Assembly: GCF_020536995.1 (NCBI RefSeq)
Contig: NC_068358.1
Coordinates: 558,001-622,000 of the forward strand
DNA: 64,000 nt
Direction: 5' to 3'
Source: Dreissena polymorpha
Lineage: Eukaryota; Mollusca; Bivalvia; Myida; Dreissenidae
Shown here: positions 25,011 through 37,600 of the stretch, piece after piece
Position numbering within the stretch: the stretch's first letter is position 1
Layout of the letters: every line of letters begins with the position of its first letter
Made by a program: the position numbers and the translations under genes
The notes under the pieces: model-generated
What the model saw: the letters and a program-made list of their open reading frames with translations, nothing else
The model's database searches: none
Told to the model about the DNA's origin: nothing

Positions 25011-25640
25011 AGGATTATTGAAGGGTCATATTCCCGGCCTCTGACCATAGCACGATGTCGGGCCTGAGGTTTTTCTGTACAATACTTGGGAAGACCAGCT
25101 TCTTGTCAAGGTCAACCTTCATGCTCCATCTGGTTGTGCTATTGAGAATTGAGGTTTTCTGTGTCTGCTGTCTCTCTGCAGTTTCACCCGGCTTCATAGG
25201 TTGATTAGATGTTGTCACTGGGCACTACTGGGTTCCTTTTTCCTTTCTTGTTTAAGCTAGGCAGCCGCCTTTCAGAGGACGTTGTGGTGCTGCCATCTGT
25301 ATCTTCCTTGTGACAGAGCTGTAGGGCAGCAAGAAAGAACATGTTCTTGAGTGCCGGGACGATCATAAAGTTTGCATTCAGGATCTGGTATGAGTCCCAA
25401 ACAGCTGAGGTTTGCAGTGGACGGTAGGAGGTCATGGACTGACATATGGAGGAAGGAAAGTCTGACGGAGTCATACTTGCAGATGGCGTACCAGGTCAAT
25501 TTCCTGTCTAGTATATTACATGTTATCCATGCTCCCTGTGTTACCATTTCTATCGCTCTCTTGTCTCTTGTTTTCTTCTGCCCTCTTGACTTTTGCCTGG
25601 ATCATGGCTCACTGCTCCCTCTTGTCTGCTCTACTTCACA
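25011..25640 (-). mobile_element. LINE 3' fragment with restriction-like endonuclease region (minus)
   Basis: Broken frames give TQGAWITCNILDRKLTW, SFLHMSVHDLLPS, a Cys/His cluster (CKLYDRPGTQEHVLSC), LSQGRYRWQHHNVL and LVFPSIVQKNLRPDIVLWSE. This order (RT C-terminal region, CCHC-like knuckle, RPD-containing endonuclease-like segment) is typical of LINEs with a restriction-like endonuclease. Several frame changes; non-functional. Length is a small part of a full element. Confidence 0.65.
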
Positions 25641-25799
25641 GAAGTGATTTTGTTTCTCCAATCCCATAATGTTGGACAACAGTCAATCCTACAATGCCTC
25701 TTTGCTTGAGGAAATTCTCAGATTGACTGGAATTGGCTCAAGGTTGAAGAAATTGTAGGTTTAACTGTTGTCGGACGTCAGGGGATAGGGAGCTACAAA

Positions 25800-26375
25800 A
25801 CCCCTTCTGTAATGCAGATCAGACAAGAAAGAGAGGTGCACCTTGATCCAGGCAGAAGTCAGGAGGGCAGAAGAAATCAAGAGACAAGTTAGAGCGATAG
25901 AAATGGTAACACAGGGAGCATGGATAACATGTAATATACTAGACAGAAAATTGACCTGGGACGACATCTGGAAGTACGACTCCATCATACTTTCCTTCCT
26001 CCTCAGGTCAGTCCATGACCTCCTACCATCCCCCGCAACCCTCTGCCATTAGAGGCTTATACCAGATCCGGAATGCAAACTTTGTGATTGTCCTGTCACT
26101 CTAAAACATGTCCTTTCTTGCTGCCCTGCAGCTCTGTCACAAGGAAGATACAGATAGCATCACGACAACGTCATCAGAGAGGTGGCTAACTGGCTTGAAC
26201 AAGAAAGGAAATAGGAACGCAGTAGAATCTTGTGACAACATATAATCAACTAAATAAAGCCGGGTGAAACTGCACATAGACAGCAGACACGGATAACCTC
26301 AATTCCTAACGGCCCAACCGGATGGAGCATTAAGATTGATCTAGATGAGAACCTGGTCTTCCCAAGTATGATGTT
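25800..26375 (+). mobile_element. LINE 3' fragment, inverted second copy (plus)
   Basis: Same family as 25011-25640 in the opposite direction: IKRQVRAIEMVTQGAWITC, RKLTWDDIWKYDSI, LSFLLRSVHDLLPSP, then in other frames PDPECKLCD, LSCCPAALSQGRYR and NLVFPSMM. Stops and frame changes break it. The two copies diverge from a 150-bp centre. Confidence 0.65.
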
Positions 26376-26384
26376 ATTACATGA

Positions 26385-27330
26385 AGAACATTGTGATTGA
26401 GATGACTTTACATTAAGAACATAGTGATTGCCATGACATTAATTGAAACACATAGTGATTGCGATGACATTGTTTGAAACACATCGTGATTGGGATGACA
26501 TTACATGAAACACATAGTGATTGAGATGACATTACATAAACCACATAGTGATTGAGATGACATTACATGAATCACATAGTGATTGCAATGACATTACATG
26601 AAACACATAGTGATTGAGATGACATTACATGAAACACATAGTGATTTAGATGACATTACATGAAAAACATAGTGATTTTGATGACATTACATGAAAAACA
26701 TAGTGATTTAGATGACATTACATGAATCACATAGTGACTGTGATGACATTACATGAAACACATATTGATTGAGATGACATTACACAAAGCACATAGTGAT
26801 TGAGATGACATTACATAAAGCACATTGATTGAGATGACATTACACAAAGCACATATTGATTGAGATAACATTACACAAAGCACATAGTGATTGAGATGAC
26901 ATTACATGAAGCACATAGTGATTGTGATGACATGACATGAAGCACATAGTAATTGAAATGCCATAACATGAACCACATAGTGATTGAGATGACATTACAT
27001 GAACCACATAGTGATTTAGATGACATTACATGAACCACATAGTAATTGAGATGACATTACATTAATCACATAGTGATTGTGATGACATTACATGAACCAC
27101 ATAGTGATTGATATGACATTACATGAAACATATAATATTGAGATGACATTACACAAAACACATGGTGATTGAGATGAAATTACATGAAACATATAATGAT
27201 GACATTATGATGACATACATTTAAATTCACTGTAAGCGAGATGAAATTTAATGAAATACATAGTAACTGAGATGACATCAAATAAAATGCATAGAGATGG
27301 CATCACATGGACTATACATATATTCATTGT
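26385..27330. repeat. 31-bp minisatellite (ACATGAAACACATAGTGATT)
   Basis: About 30 units of ACATGAAACACATAGTGATT followed by GAGATGACATT, starting right after the LINE fragment. Moderate divergence, more decayed after 27180. Confidence 0.88.
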
Positions 27331-27339
27331 GTCAAGCTA

Positions 27340-28550
27340 AATGTAGTTTGAGTGATATTTATAAAAGAATTAATCAAATGAAATTATGCTTGGAAGTGAG
27401 CCTTTTTTTCTATAAAATTTGACCAAAATTTCAAAAGGTCTTGCGCCGAACTCCCCAAAATAAAAATTCTGAAAATAATATGTAGTTTTTATGTTAATGT
27501 ACAAACAAACAAATTATTTTGTTAAGTGAAAAACAAAACAAAAAAAACACAACAACAAACAAACATAATTTAACATAAAAACAAATGATTTTTTTTGGGA
27601 ATTTACAATTTTAAACTTTTTTTATATTTTTATATTTTTTAACATTTTTTATTTATTTGAATGATTTAATTTCATAACGTATTTTGCTTACAAAATAAAA
27701 CATTGAAATGAACATATAAAAATTCTTAAAATATTTTCTAATTTTTATGTAAATGCACAAACAAAAATTTATTTAGTTAAGTGAAAACAACAACAAAAAC
27801 AAATAATTTGAGATTAAAAACAAATGAACAATAACAAGCATAAGTAAAAGATTTTTTGAATTTTTACAATTTTTAAATTTTTTTGTTTTTTATTTTTTTT
27901 AAACATTTTTTTTGTATTTCAACTTTATAACGTATTTATCAGGTGTTTTTTTTCTTAAAGAATAATAAATTGAAAAGCATTAATGGTCTCAATTACAAAA
28001 AAAAAAGAATCTGGGATTTAATTATATATTTTTTTGAAGTTTTTGGCAGACAGCTTTTTCAGAAATAAGATCTGAAAGGAAGAAAGAGATTTTTAGGAAA
28101 GGAAGATAAAAAAGATCACAAATCTAGAAGACCTCAGCATTGAAAGAGAACAGCAGAAGTTTGAAAATAATGATACAACATGAATATTGCTAGGCAAATA
28201 ATGATGAAATAACTATTTCTAAACATAAAATGAACCAACAACATTAAAATATCAAACTCATAAGTAACAGAACTGGAATGCTTGTAAGAGTATTCTTTAA
28301 ATATATAAAGTGAAAACAACATAATGTCTATCAGTCTTTATCTGGTTCAATTGATACTTTTAGACCTTTTAGAGGATATTTCTATGATACTTGACTGGTA
28401 CATAATATATCCAGGAAAACATGGTGGTTGTAATTGCTACCTTTCAAACAAATGAAGATAACATAACCACAAGCAATTAATGGTTAAATAACCACAAGTA
28501 AATGTACTTACTTAAAAATAGATGTTGAAAGATGGATGAGTGTTGAGTTG
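27340..28550. other. AT-rich DNA downstream of the FKBP8 stop
   Basis: A- and T-rich runs with a loose duplication (27500-27660 resembles 27740-27920: AAACAACAAACAAACA-type and TTTTTAACATTTTTT-type phrases). Part may be FKBP8 3' UTR; no exon seen. Confidence 0.45.
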
Positions 28551-28551
28551 A

Positions 28552-28647
28552 CTAGTGGTTCAGGTACCGGTACATGCCGATACCTACGAGGCTAACAAGA
28601 CCAGCTCCTACCAGGCCAAGACCTCCTTTCTTCCAGAAACTGGAGAC
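28552..28647 (-). CDS. FKBP8: FKBP8 terminal exon: C-terminal membrane anchor
   Basis: Acceptor CCTCTCAG, then VSSFWKKGG followed by a glycine- and valine-rich helix of about 20 residues (LGLVGAGLVSLVGIGMYRY) and LNH before TAG at 28554-28552. This is a tail anchor with a short lumenal or intermembrane end, as in vertebrate FKBP8. Basic residues WKK precede it. The first codon is in phase 0, so it can join either the exon ending at 33227 or the giant exon ending at 29213. Confidence 0.88.
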   Translation of the reverse strand, partial: VSSFWKKGGLGLVGAGLVSLVGIGMYRYLNH

Positions 28648-31600
28648 CTGAGAGGCACGGATGCATAAAATGTACCTTGTTCTCATAAAACTGGGCAAAA
28701 TGCATGTGTGTTAAGTGTCGTCCAAGATAGCCTGTACAGTCAGCACAGGCTTACATGTATCAGGGACAACACTTCGCTTTTATGGTAGTTTTCGTTTAAA
28801 AGGAAGTCCCTTCTTAGCGAAAATGCAGCTTATTTGGAAAGCGTTGTCCCTGATTAGCATGTTCAGAGTGCACAGGCTAATCTTGGACGACACTGTAGGC
28901 ACATGCATTAAGTCAAGTTTTCCCAGAACGTGGCTTATATAAAAGGTCAATAAATGAGGTCAATAAATATTGATATATATAACTTGTTTCATAAGTTAAG
29001 TAATGCAGAGAAAATATGAATTCCATTGTTGTATTTAGTTAAGTTGAAATCTTTACACAATTGAAAAACAGTGTTCTACATCATTTTATACATTTTTTAT
29101 TTGAAATCCATTTATTTATGAGAAAAAAAGCAGTACAGAAAAGAAATGAAGAATTAAAAAGAAAAGTGTACAAAAGAGTTGTTCAAATACGAAGCGTTTG
29201 TATACAAGATACCTTGTGTGCTGAGTTGGCTTCTGCACAAGTTAATTCGGATTCACAGAATGTGGTAACATCCTTGTGGCCAATAGCATCCACAACTGTC
29301 CCAATGTAAGTCTGATTCAAGAAAACAGCATCCACATCTGTGCCAACAGAATCCATATCTGTGCCAACAGAATCCACATCTATGCCAACAGCATCCACAT
29401 CTGTGTCAACAGAATCCACATCTGTGCTGACAGAATCCACATCTGTGCCAACATCATCAAGGTCAGAGGTTTGAGAGTCCTGGTCAGAACCAACAGCATT
29501 CTGCTCAGATTCCAGTTCCTGCAAAGCAGTGCTGCCATTACCTAGGACTTTTCCTTTTCTTTTAGGTTTTTTGGATCCTTTTATTTCAGGTTTATTGTGG
29601 GGTTTCTTAATTCCAGTTGAGATGGAGATAACTGGTGCTCCACTCATTGTCTCAGGCTTTAGTTGATACAGCCTGCATTTTTCTTTTAGATACTTAAGAT
29701 ACTCTTCAGCAAATAGGGCCTGCAGTTCAAAGTAAGCCTCATCAGTAGACGTTGGCTGGTTTGCCAAGGTCTTTGTGACGATGTTCATGCCCCTGCTTTG
29801 CTGGTAGAGTAGAGCATAATCATCTGGTGGGATGATGTAGGTGTGATCATCCATTTTTACCATATGGCAGCCATCTTCAGTAAAGTATCCAGCATTTGGG
29901 GTTCTTTCCTTGAAAGTGTTGCTTCCATTTGGCCCAGCAAATGTTTTAGGAACATTTGTTTTGTCAGTTGTTGTGGTGCAGTTTGCAGTTTTCTTTGGGG
30001 GTGAATCTTTGTCAACTGTAGTGGTAAACTCATCAGTTTTCTTTTGGGGTGGATCTTTGTCAGCTGTATTGGTGCAGTCTACAGTTGTCTTTGGGGGCCG
30101 ATCTTTGTCAGCTGCAGTGGTGCAGTCTACAGATTTCTTTGGGGGTGGATCTTTGTCAACTGTAGTGGTAAACTCCACAGTTTTCTTTGGTGGTGAATCT
30201 TTGTCAGCTGTAGTGGTGCAGTCTACAGTTTTCTTTGGGGGTGGATCTTTGTCAGCTGTAGTGGTTAACTCCACAGTTTTCTTTTGGAGTGGATCTTTGT
30301 CAGCTGTTGTTTTCCACTCCACAGTTTTCTTTTGGAGTGGATATTTGTAAGCTGATGTGGTGCATTCCACAGTTTTCTTTGGGCGTGGATCTTTGTCAGC
30401 TGTAGTGGTGCAGTCTACAGTTTTCTTTGGGGGTGGATCTTTGTCAGCTGTTGTTTCTCCTTCCACAGTTTTCTTTCGGAGTGGATATTTGTAAGCTGAT
30501 ATGGTGCATTCCACAGTTTTCTTTGGGAGTGGATATTTGTCAGCTGTAGTGGTGCGCTCCACAGTTTTCTTTGGGGGTGAATCTTTGTCAGCTGTAGTGC
30601 TGCAGCCCACAATTTTCCTTGGAAGTGGATCTTTGTAAGCTGTTGATTTCCACTCCACAATTTTTTTAGGGGGTGGATCTATGCCATCTGTTGTTTTGCA
30701 GTCCAAAGATAGTTTTTGAAGTGGATCTTTGTCGGTCATGGCTGTTGTGCGATCCAAAGTTTCCTTTGTAAGTGGATCTTTGTCAGACGCGGCTGTTGTC
30801 GTGCAGACCACAGTTTCATTTGGCAGTGGATCCTTGTAAGCAGTGGCTGTTGTTGTGCAGTCCTCAGTTTCCTTTGGCAGAGGATGTTTGTCATCAGTGG
30901 CTGTTGTTGTGCAGTCCACAATTTCCTTTGGAAGTAGATCTTTGTTAGCCGTGGCTGTTATTGTGCAGTCTACAGTTGCCTTTGGCAGAGGATCTTTGTC
31001 AGCAGTGGCTGTTGTTGTGCAGTCCACAGTTTCCTTTGGCAGTGGATCTTTGTCAGCAGTAGCTGTTGTGGTGCAGTCCACTTTTTCCTTTGGAAGTGAA
31101 TCTTTCTCAGCCGTGGCCGTTGTTGTGCAGTCCACAGTTACCTTTGGAAGTGGATCTTTGTCAGCAGTAGCTGTTGTGGTGCAGTCCACAGTTGCCTTTG
31201 GCAGAGGATCTTTGCCAGCAGTGGCTGTTGTGGTGCAGTCCACAGTTACCTTTGGAAGTGGATCTTTGTCAGCAGTGGCCGTTGTGGTGCAGTCCACACT
31301 TTCCTTTGGAAGTGGATCTTTGTCAGCCGTGGCCGTTGTTGTGCAGTCCACAGTTACCTTTGGAAGTGGATCTTTGTCTGCAGTGGCTGTTGTGGTGCAG
31401 TCAACAGTTTCCTTTGGCAGTGGATCTTTGTCACCAGTAGCTGTTGTGCAGTCCACAGTTTCCTCTGGTAGAAGATCTCTGTCAGCATTGGCTGTTATTT
31501 TACCCTCCACAGTGTTCTCTTGCAATGGATCTTTGTCAGCAGTGGCTGTTGCTGTGTAGTCCACATTTTCCTTCGGGAGTGGATCTTTGTCAGCAGTGGC

Positions 31601-34600
31601 TGTTGTATAGTCAACAGTTAACTTTGGGAGTGGATCTTTGTAAGCAGTGGCTGTTGTGAAGTCCACAGTTTCCTTTGGCAGTGGATCTTTGTAAGCAGTA
31701 GCTGTTGTTGTGAAGTCCACAGTTTCCTTTGGCAGTGGATCTTTGTAAGCAATGGCTGTTATTGTGCAGTCCACAGTTTCCTTTGGGAGTGGATCTTTGT
31801 CAGCCATGGCTGTTGTGGTGCAGTCCACAGTTTCCTTTGGCAGTGGATCTTTGTAAGCAGTGGCTGGTGTGGAGCAGTTCACAGTTTTCTTTAAAGCTTG
31901 TTTGCTGATAGCAGCTTCTGATTCTTGCTTCATTTCATTGGCAACATTTCCAATGAAAGGGTTTCCACTTGCACTTTCTGGAAACTGCCCCTGGTCAATT
32001 GCATCAGAGATCTTGCCAAAGATTTCATCCTTGATCTCATCTCTAAGCTTTGGATCCTCTGCATGGCTAGCATCAAGAGCAGCGCCAATCACGCCCTTGA
32101 GCAATTCCATGCCTAAGGGGGTGTTTCTCATGGCTCCCAGTTGTTGCAAGAACTGCTCCATTGATTCTCCAGAGGATTCATCGGCAGGAAGGAAGGGCAC
32201 ATTTGGGTAAGATCCTGAACATTGACCTGCTTTGGACATTGCTTCGAGATTGGCATAGAATTGATCGATGTCCTCTGAGGCTTGGTCAGTGTTTGCTTCA
32301 GCCATTGATGGTTTTGCAGAATAGTGTGCATTCTGAGACTGTGGAGGGGAAAGGTGTGAGAAGGAAGTAGATAGAAAGATGAAGGAAGAAAAATGTGATA
32401 TAAAGAAAGAAAAGAAAAGCAAGATAATAAAAACTAGAAATGAAAGGAAATAAAAGCAGAAAAAAATCATAAATCAAGGAATGGGTGTATAATAATTGTA
32501 TATGTGACAACATTCTTGTGCAGACAACAGCTCAACCTTAAACCAGCAGCATATACACTGTAACTCAAATATAATGCGAGCGACGGGGTCCAAGTCACAA
32601 GACAGCACTATACACGGATTTGCATTATACAAGTAAGTTCTGAGCATTCATAAATTATTGCAAGGTTGTATTGTCATTCGCCAATACATGCATATAAACC
32701 CAACCAAATCAATAACTGTATACATACCGCTTTTATAATGTGCATATATATCTGATTATCCTATATAATTACTAGATCTACATTAATTAAAAAAAAAATT
32801 CTTACCATTTATGTTTGGAAAAAATAGAGATCACAAATGAGTATTTTAAGAAAATTAACACCATACTTTCTTTACATACACAATTTTATTTTGGCAATTC
32901 ATGACACATGGGTGGTGTTTGCAAATGTATGTAAAATACTTAACCTTTAAGTTAATATTCATGGCATTATTAATATTTAAGAGAATTACCAGTTGACATT
33001 TACTTTATACTTGTCTGTGGTTTATAGGGTAATATCAGGGAAAAATCATTAAATATAAAGAAAATTTGCTGGTTGTTTGTAAATTATTGATTCTTATTCC
33101 CTTGACCTCATAAAAAGAATATTTTCAATCAAGTCTTTTAATGTATATTGTCCAATCCCTATCTCCTACTAACAGGTTGGCAAAACTACGCTAAAAAATT
33201 CTTTGAAACTCGAACAATGAACTCACAGAGCTTGGTTCAGGTGTCTCTTTCTGTAGCTCATTGACAGGTGGTGGATTGGAGCCCCAGAACATCTTAGAGT
33301 ACATCTTCTGTTGGTTCTCCTTGGTCTTCTGGCTCACCTTGGACAGCCGCGCACACTCATTGTGCAGCCACTGTGCATCAAGGGACTGATTACCACACAC
33401 ATGCATATGGATAGAGTAGATGATGGATTATGAAGTGACAGGAATAGGATTTGAGTGGAATAAAAACACAAAAGTGTTGTAGGTGAAGATGCAGTCAAAT
33501 CATGTAAAAGTAAGGAGCATTTAAAAGTAAGAAAACATAAATCATGAATTACAAGTTTGAAAAAATTATAACCATAAATAAAAAAGTTGGAAAAATCGCA
33601 CAAAATATGCAAATGTATGTAACGAATATAGATAATATCATGAAAGTGACACGAGGAAAAAGATGACCAGAAGACCAGACCCATACATTCAAATGACAGG
33701 ATTATACGAACAAAGATACAAACACGTATACATATTTTCAGAAGAAAATAAACAAAAAAAGAAGAAAAACATATTAGAAATAAAATAAAGTACGAATAGA
33801 TTCAGTAGAAATATACACAGATTCAGAAGAAAGTATACATAGATTAAGAAGAAAGTATACATAGATTCAGAAGAAAGTATACATAGATTCAAAAGAAAGT
33901 ATACATAGATTCAGAAGAAAGCAAACATAGATTCAGAAGAAAGGATACAGAGATTCAGAAGAAAGGATACAGAGATTCAGGTAAAATGAAACACATTTTC
34001 AGCAGAATAGATGCACAAATGTTAAAGATGATGCCAAGCAGGATCATGAAGACATGAACAATGGAAAAGAAATAAACAGAAATGCATGTTATAAAAGTTT
34101 ACATATACACACATGAAAATACACATATGATTTGTACCAAATATAAAGCTAAGAGGAGCACAACATGCTTTTTAACATCAATATGTACAGCACAAAATGT
34201 TTGTTACTTTAAACCTAGTTATTTTAGCTCAACTGCATTGAAAGCATATGGCTTAATGAGACACACCATCGTCTGTTGTGTCATGAGCAATAATAGAGAA
34301 TATCTGATCATAATATACACACACTTAACAAGGTCATGGACAGAAATATATGATCGACGTGAAAAAACTGATCAAATATCTGGAATGAATGGTGAAGATT
34401 TGGTGAAAATTGAATTAGTTAAGAGAGCTGAAATTTTGCAAATTTTGTACAAAAAAGGGCAATAACTCTTGTAAAGCTGGTGTGAATCGGCTTGTTTACA
34501 TGTTTTGCAAACCATTTTATGTCAATAATCATATGCAAAAAGTTTAATGTAGATTCATTAAAAACTGCATGAGCAAGAGAGCTTAAACGGTTAATTTCAC

Positions 34601-37600
34601 ATTTCTTTGCATTTACTGAATTGGCTGGTTATCACACTTGGCCTCTATTTTATGTCAACATACATTTAACGAACGTTTGGTGAGGGTTCTATGAAAACTA
34701 AAGGTGTTCAAGAGCGGAAACAGCAAATTTATCATTTTTTAATTAATAAAGGGCAATAACTCTGAAAAGCCAGGTGACATAGGCTGGTCATCATACTTGG
34801 TCTCTACATTATGTCCTCAAACATTTCCTGAAACTTTGGTGAAGATAAGATGAAAACGGTACAGCTAAGAGAACAGAAACACAATAATGAATTAATGCGT
34901 AGCCAGCCCAACCGCAAATCTTCTCAACAAGGGTATTGTTATAATACGTCCCTTCATGAAACGGGCATTTAAAAAGAAATAACTGTGAAAACATACCCGA
35001 TTTGTAGCATCGAAACTTAATGCTTTCTTATATGCTTTAATAGCTTCTTCAGGATTTCCAAGCTTCTCTTCAGCCTATAACAAAGAATAGATTTCACTAA
35101 ATTTGATTCAATTAATGAGATTTATTGTATTGAATTTTTTTTTATGTCAAATTTTTATTTATTTAAAAATCTTTTCAATTTCTTGTATTTTTTTATAAGT
35201 TACTGTAAAAGGAAAGGATTTTTTTATCTAAAATACTGCAGCGAGTTTATTATATATAATGCAATGTTTAATATTAAAAGAATAAATTAACAAAATTAAA
35301 AAAAACAAACATTGAATAAACTTATTATGATTTTTAAATGTGCTTGTATACCTGTCCAAGGCGAATATATGCCTTAGCGTGTGATGGCTGTATTTGGACA
35401 GACTCCTGTGCAGATTTGCGGGCACCTTCAAATACTGACAACTGAAAATAACAACAGTACGTTCACACAAAGTTAAAAACCTCACAGACTACAATTATCC
35501 TACTACCATATAAAAGTAATATGAAATAAAGTATTGTTTGACCTCTCGGAGGGTTTGGGGACACTAGCTCAAAATTCTATTAAGCTAACTTACCACATAA
35601 CTCTTATAATTTTTTATCTTTTAAGGAGTGCATGTATAACAAGAAATGGCGTGGCAGAGGCCGACGCGTATCCCCACGCCGCATGTTTGACCCAGGGGTC
35701 GCCCCAGGGTTGGTTATGGGGCCATGCATAGTTGAGATTGACCGTATTGTCATAAGAGATGTTCAGTATCAATTTGAAGTAAATCGGTTTGGAAATGAAG
35801 AAGTTATAGTAAAAGGCAATTTTGGGTGGGCATGGTCTAGGTGGGCAGGGGCGCCCCAGGGTTGGTAATGGGGCCATGCATAGTTGAGATTGACCGTATT
35901 GTCATAAGAGATGTTCAGTATCAATTTGAAGTAAATTGGTGTGGAAATGAAGAAGTTATAGTAAAAGGCAATTTTGGGTGGGCGTGGTCTATGTGGGCGG
36001 GGGCGCCCCAGGGTTGGTAATGGGGCCATTCATAGTTGAGATTGACCGTATTGTCATAAGAGATGTTCAGTATCAATTGGAAGTAAATCGGTGTGAAGAA
36101 GTTCATGTAAATAACATAAAAAAATGAGTGAAAATCTCTGACCCGGCCCCACCCCAACCCCCATAACTTTTGACCCAGGGGTCAGATCAAAATTCCAAAT
36201 ACATGTAGTGCAGGGTCGCACATATGCTCATAGCTACCATGTGTGTAAGTTTCAAGGTTCGAGTGCTTATAGTGTAGGAGGAGATAGTGGCCAGGACAGA
36301 CGGACGGACGGACAGAAGACTGAGGTAATCACAATATCCCCACTTTTTCTCCAAAAAGCGTGGGGATAACAAAAATGGTTAAACCATGAATGAAATCATG
36401 AATGACAAAGTAAGCCTCTGTATCTATTTATTCCCATATGAAATTTAAACAACATCAATAAAAATATTTTTAAAGTAAAATATGTAAATGCAAATGAGAG
36501 TAGCTCCAAACAAGTCATGTCCAAAACAAGGTTTTCCAAGATATTAATGAATATTAAAAACAAGTTGTTTAGCATATTAAAAAGATTACATTGAGTGATT
36601 ATTAGAGTTATTAGAGTGAGAGATATTCATGAGGAGCACAAAAGCTTTTTGATAACTCATATTCAAATGTCAGAATCAGACTTAAAAATTAATGCCAGCA
36701 ATTTCATAATTAAACAAATCTGTTACACACATTTGTATCTGTTGCAAATTTGAGAATTTTGAATGATACCTTGAAGAGGGAAGCAGAGACGTTGCAATGT
36801 ACAACTGATCTGAACTCAAGCACCTGTTGTAGCTGGTCAGCACTCACTTCACACAACTTGGTGGCAGAGGGGTCTATGATCTTTAAGGCCCTGGAGACAA
36901 AATAAATAACACTGTAGGGCTAGAAACTAACATTTTGGCAATGATTATCCATTCTAATTCTTTGTATACTTTTCTTAAAATGGACATACAACTTTCATAA
37001 CAAGAAACCGTCGGAGACAGGTGATGCTCCCCAAAGTTTTTTTTGAATTGCACTATATGTACAGTTAATGGAAAATTTCAAAGGGCCATAACTCTGTGAA
37101 TAAAAGCTGCGCCATGAGCGCATGATACGCCCGTCGTTCGCCAATGAAGTAGTAAGGTAATAAATAACCCTTTGAATCATTTTTTTACTTCAGTTTATTT
37201 GTATTTGAATACATGGTTTATTTTATAAGTACATGAGCATGGAAATCACAAAATTTTGACGAACAAAGTCCCATAACTCTGGAACGACAATTCAGAATTC
37301 CGTCAAAAACGAAAGGGGATCAGGGTTTATCAATATTAAGATTGTGTTGAAATTTGAAAAAAATCCATCGAAGGATATTTGAGCTACAGTAGGACATTCA
37401 ATGAAATCACGAAATTTTGACGAACAAAGTCCCATAACTCTGGAACGACAATTCAGAATTCCGTCAAAAACGAAAGGGGATCAGGGTTTATCAATATTAA
37501 GATTGTGTTAAAATTTGAAGAAAATCTGTCAAAGGATATTTGACGTAGCGTACGACATTAACAGACGGACGGACGGACGGACGGACAGACGGACGCGGGG

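Noticed and set aside
29910-31659. Plus-strand frames of up to 238 codons opposite the giant exon
   Set aside because: They are the complement of the codon-multiple coding repeat; the minus frame has splice sites and unique flanks, these do not.
29213-32338. PEX19-like identity for the unique N-terminal part of the giant exon
   Set aside because: Only a loose resemblance in acidic helical composition; no shared motif could be aligned by eye.
33334-33684. A 116-codon minus-strand frame
   Set aside because: Overlaps the FKBP8 exon 33385-33227 in another frame and the AT-rich intron; low-complexity composition.
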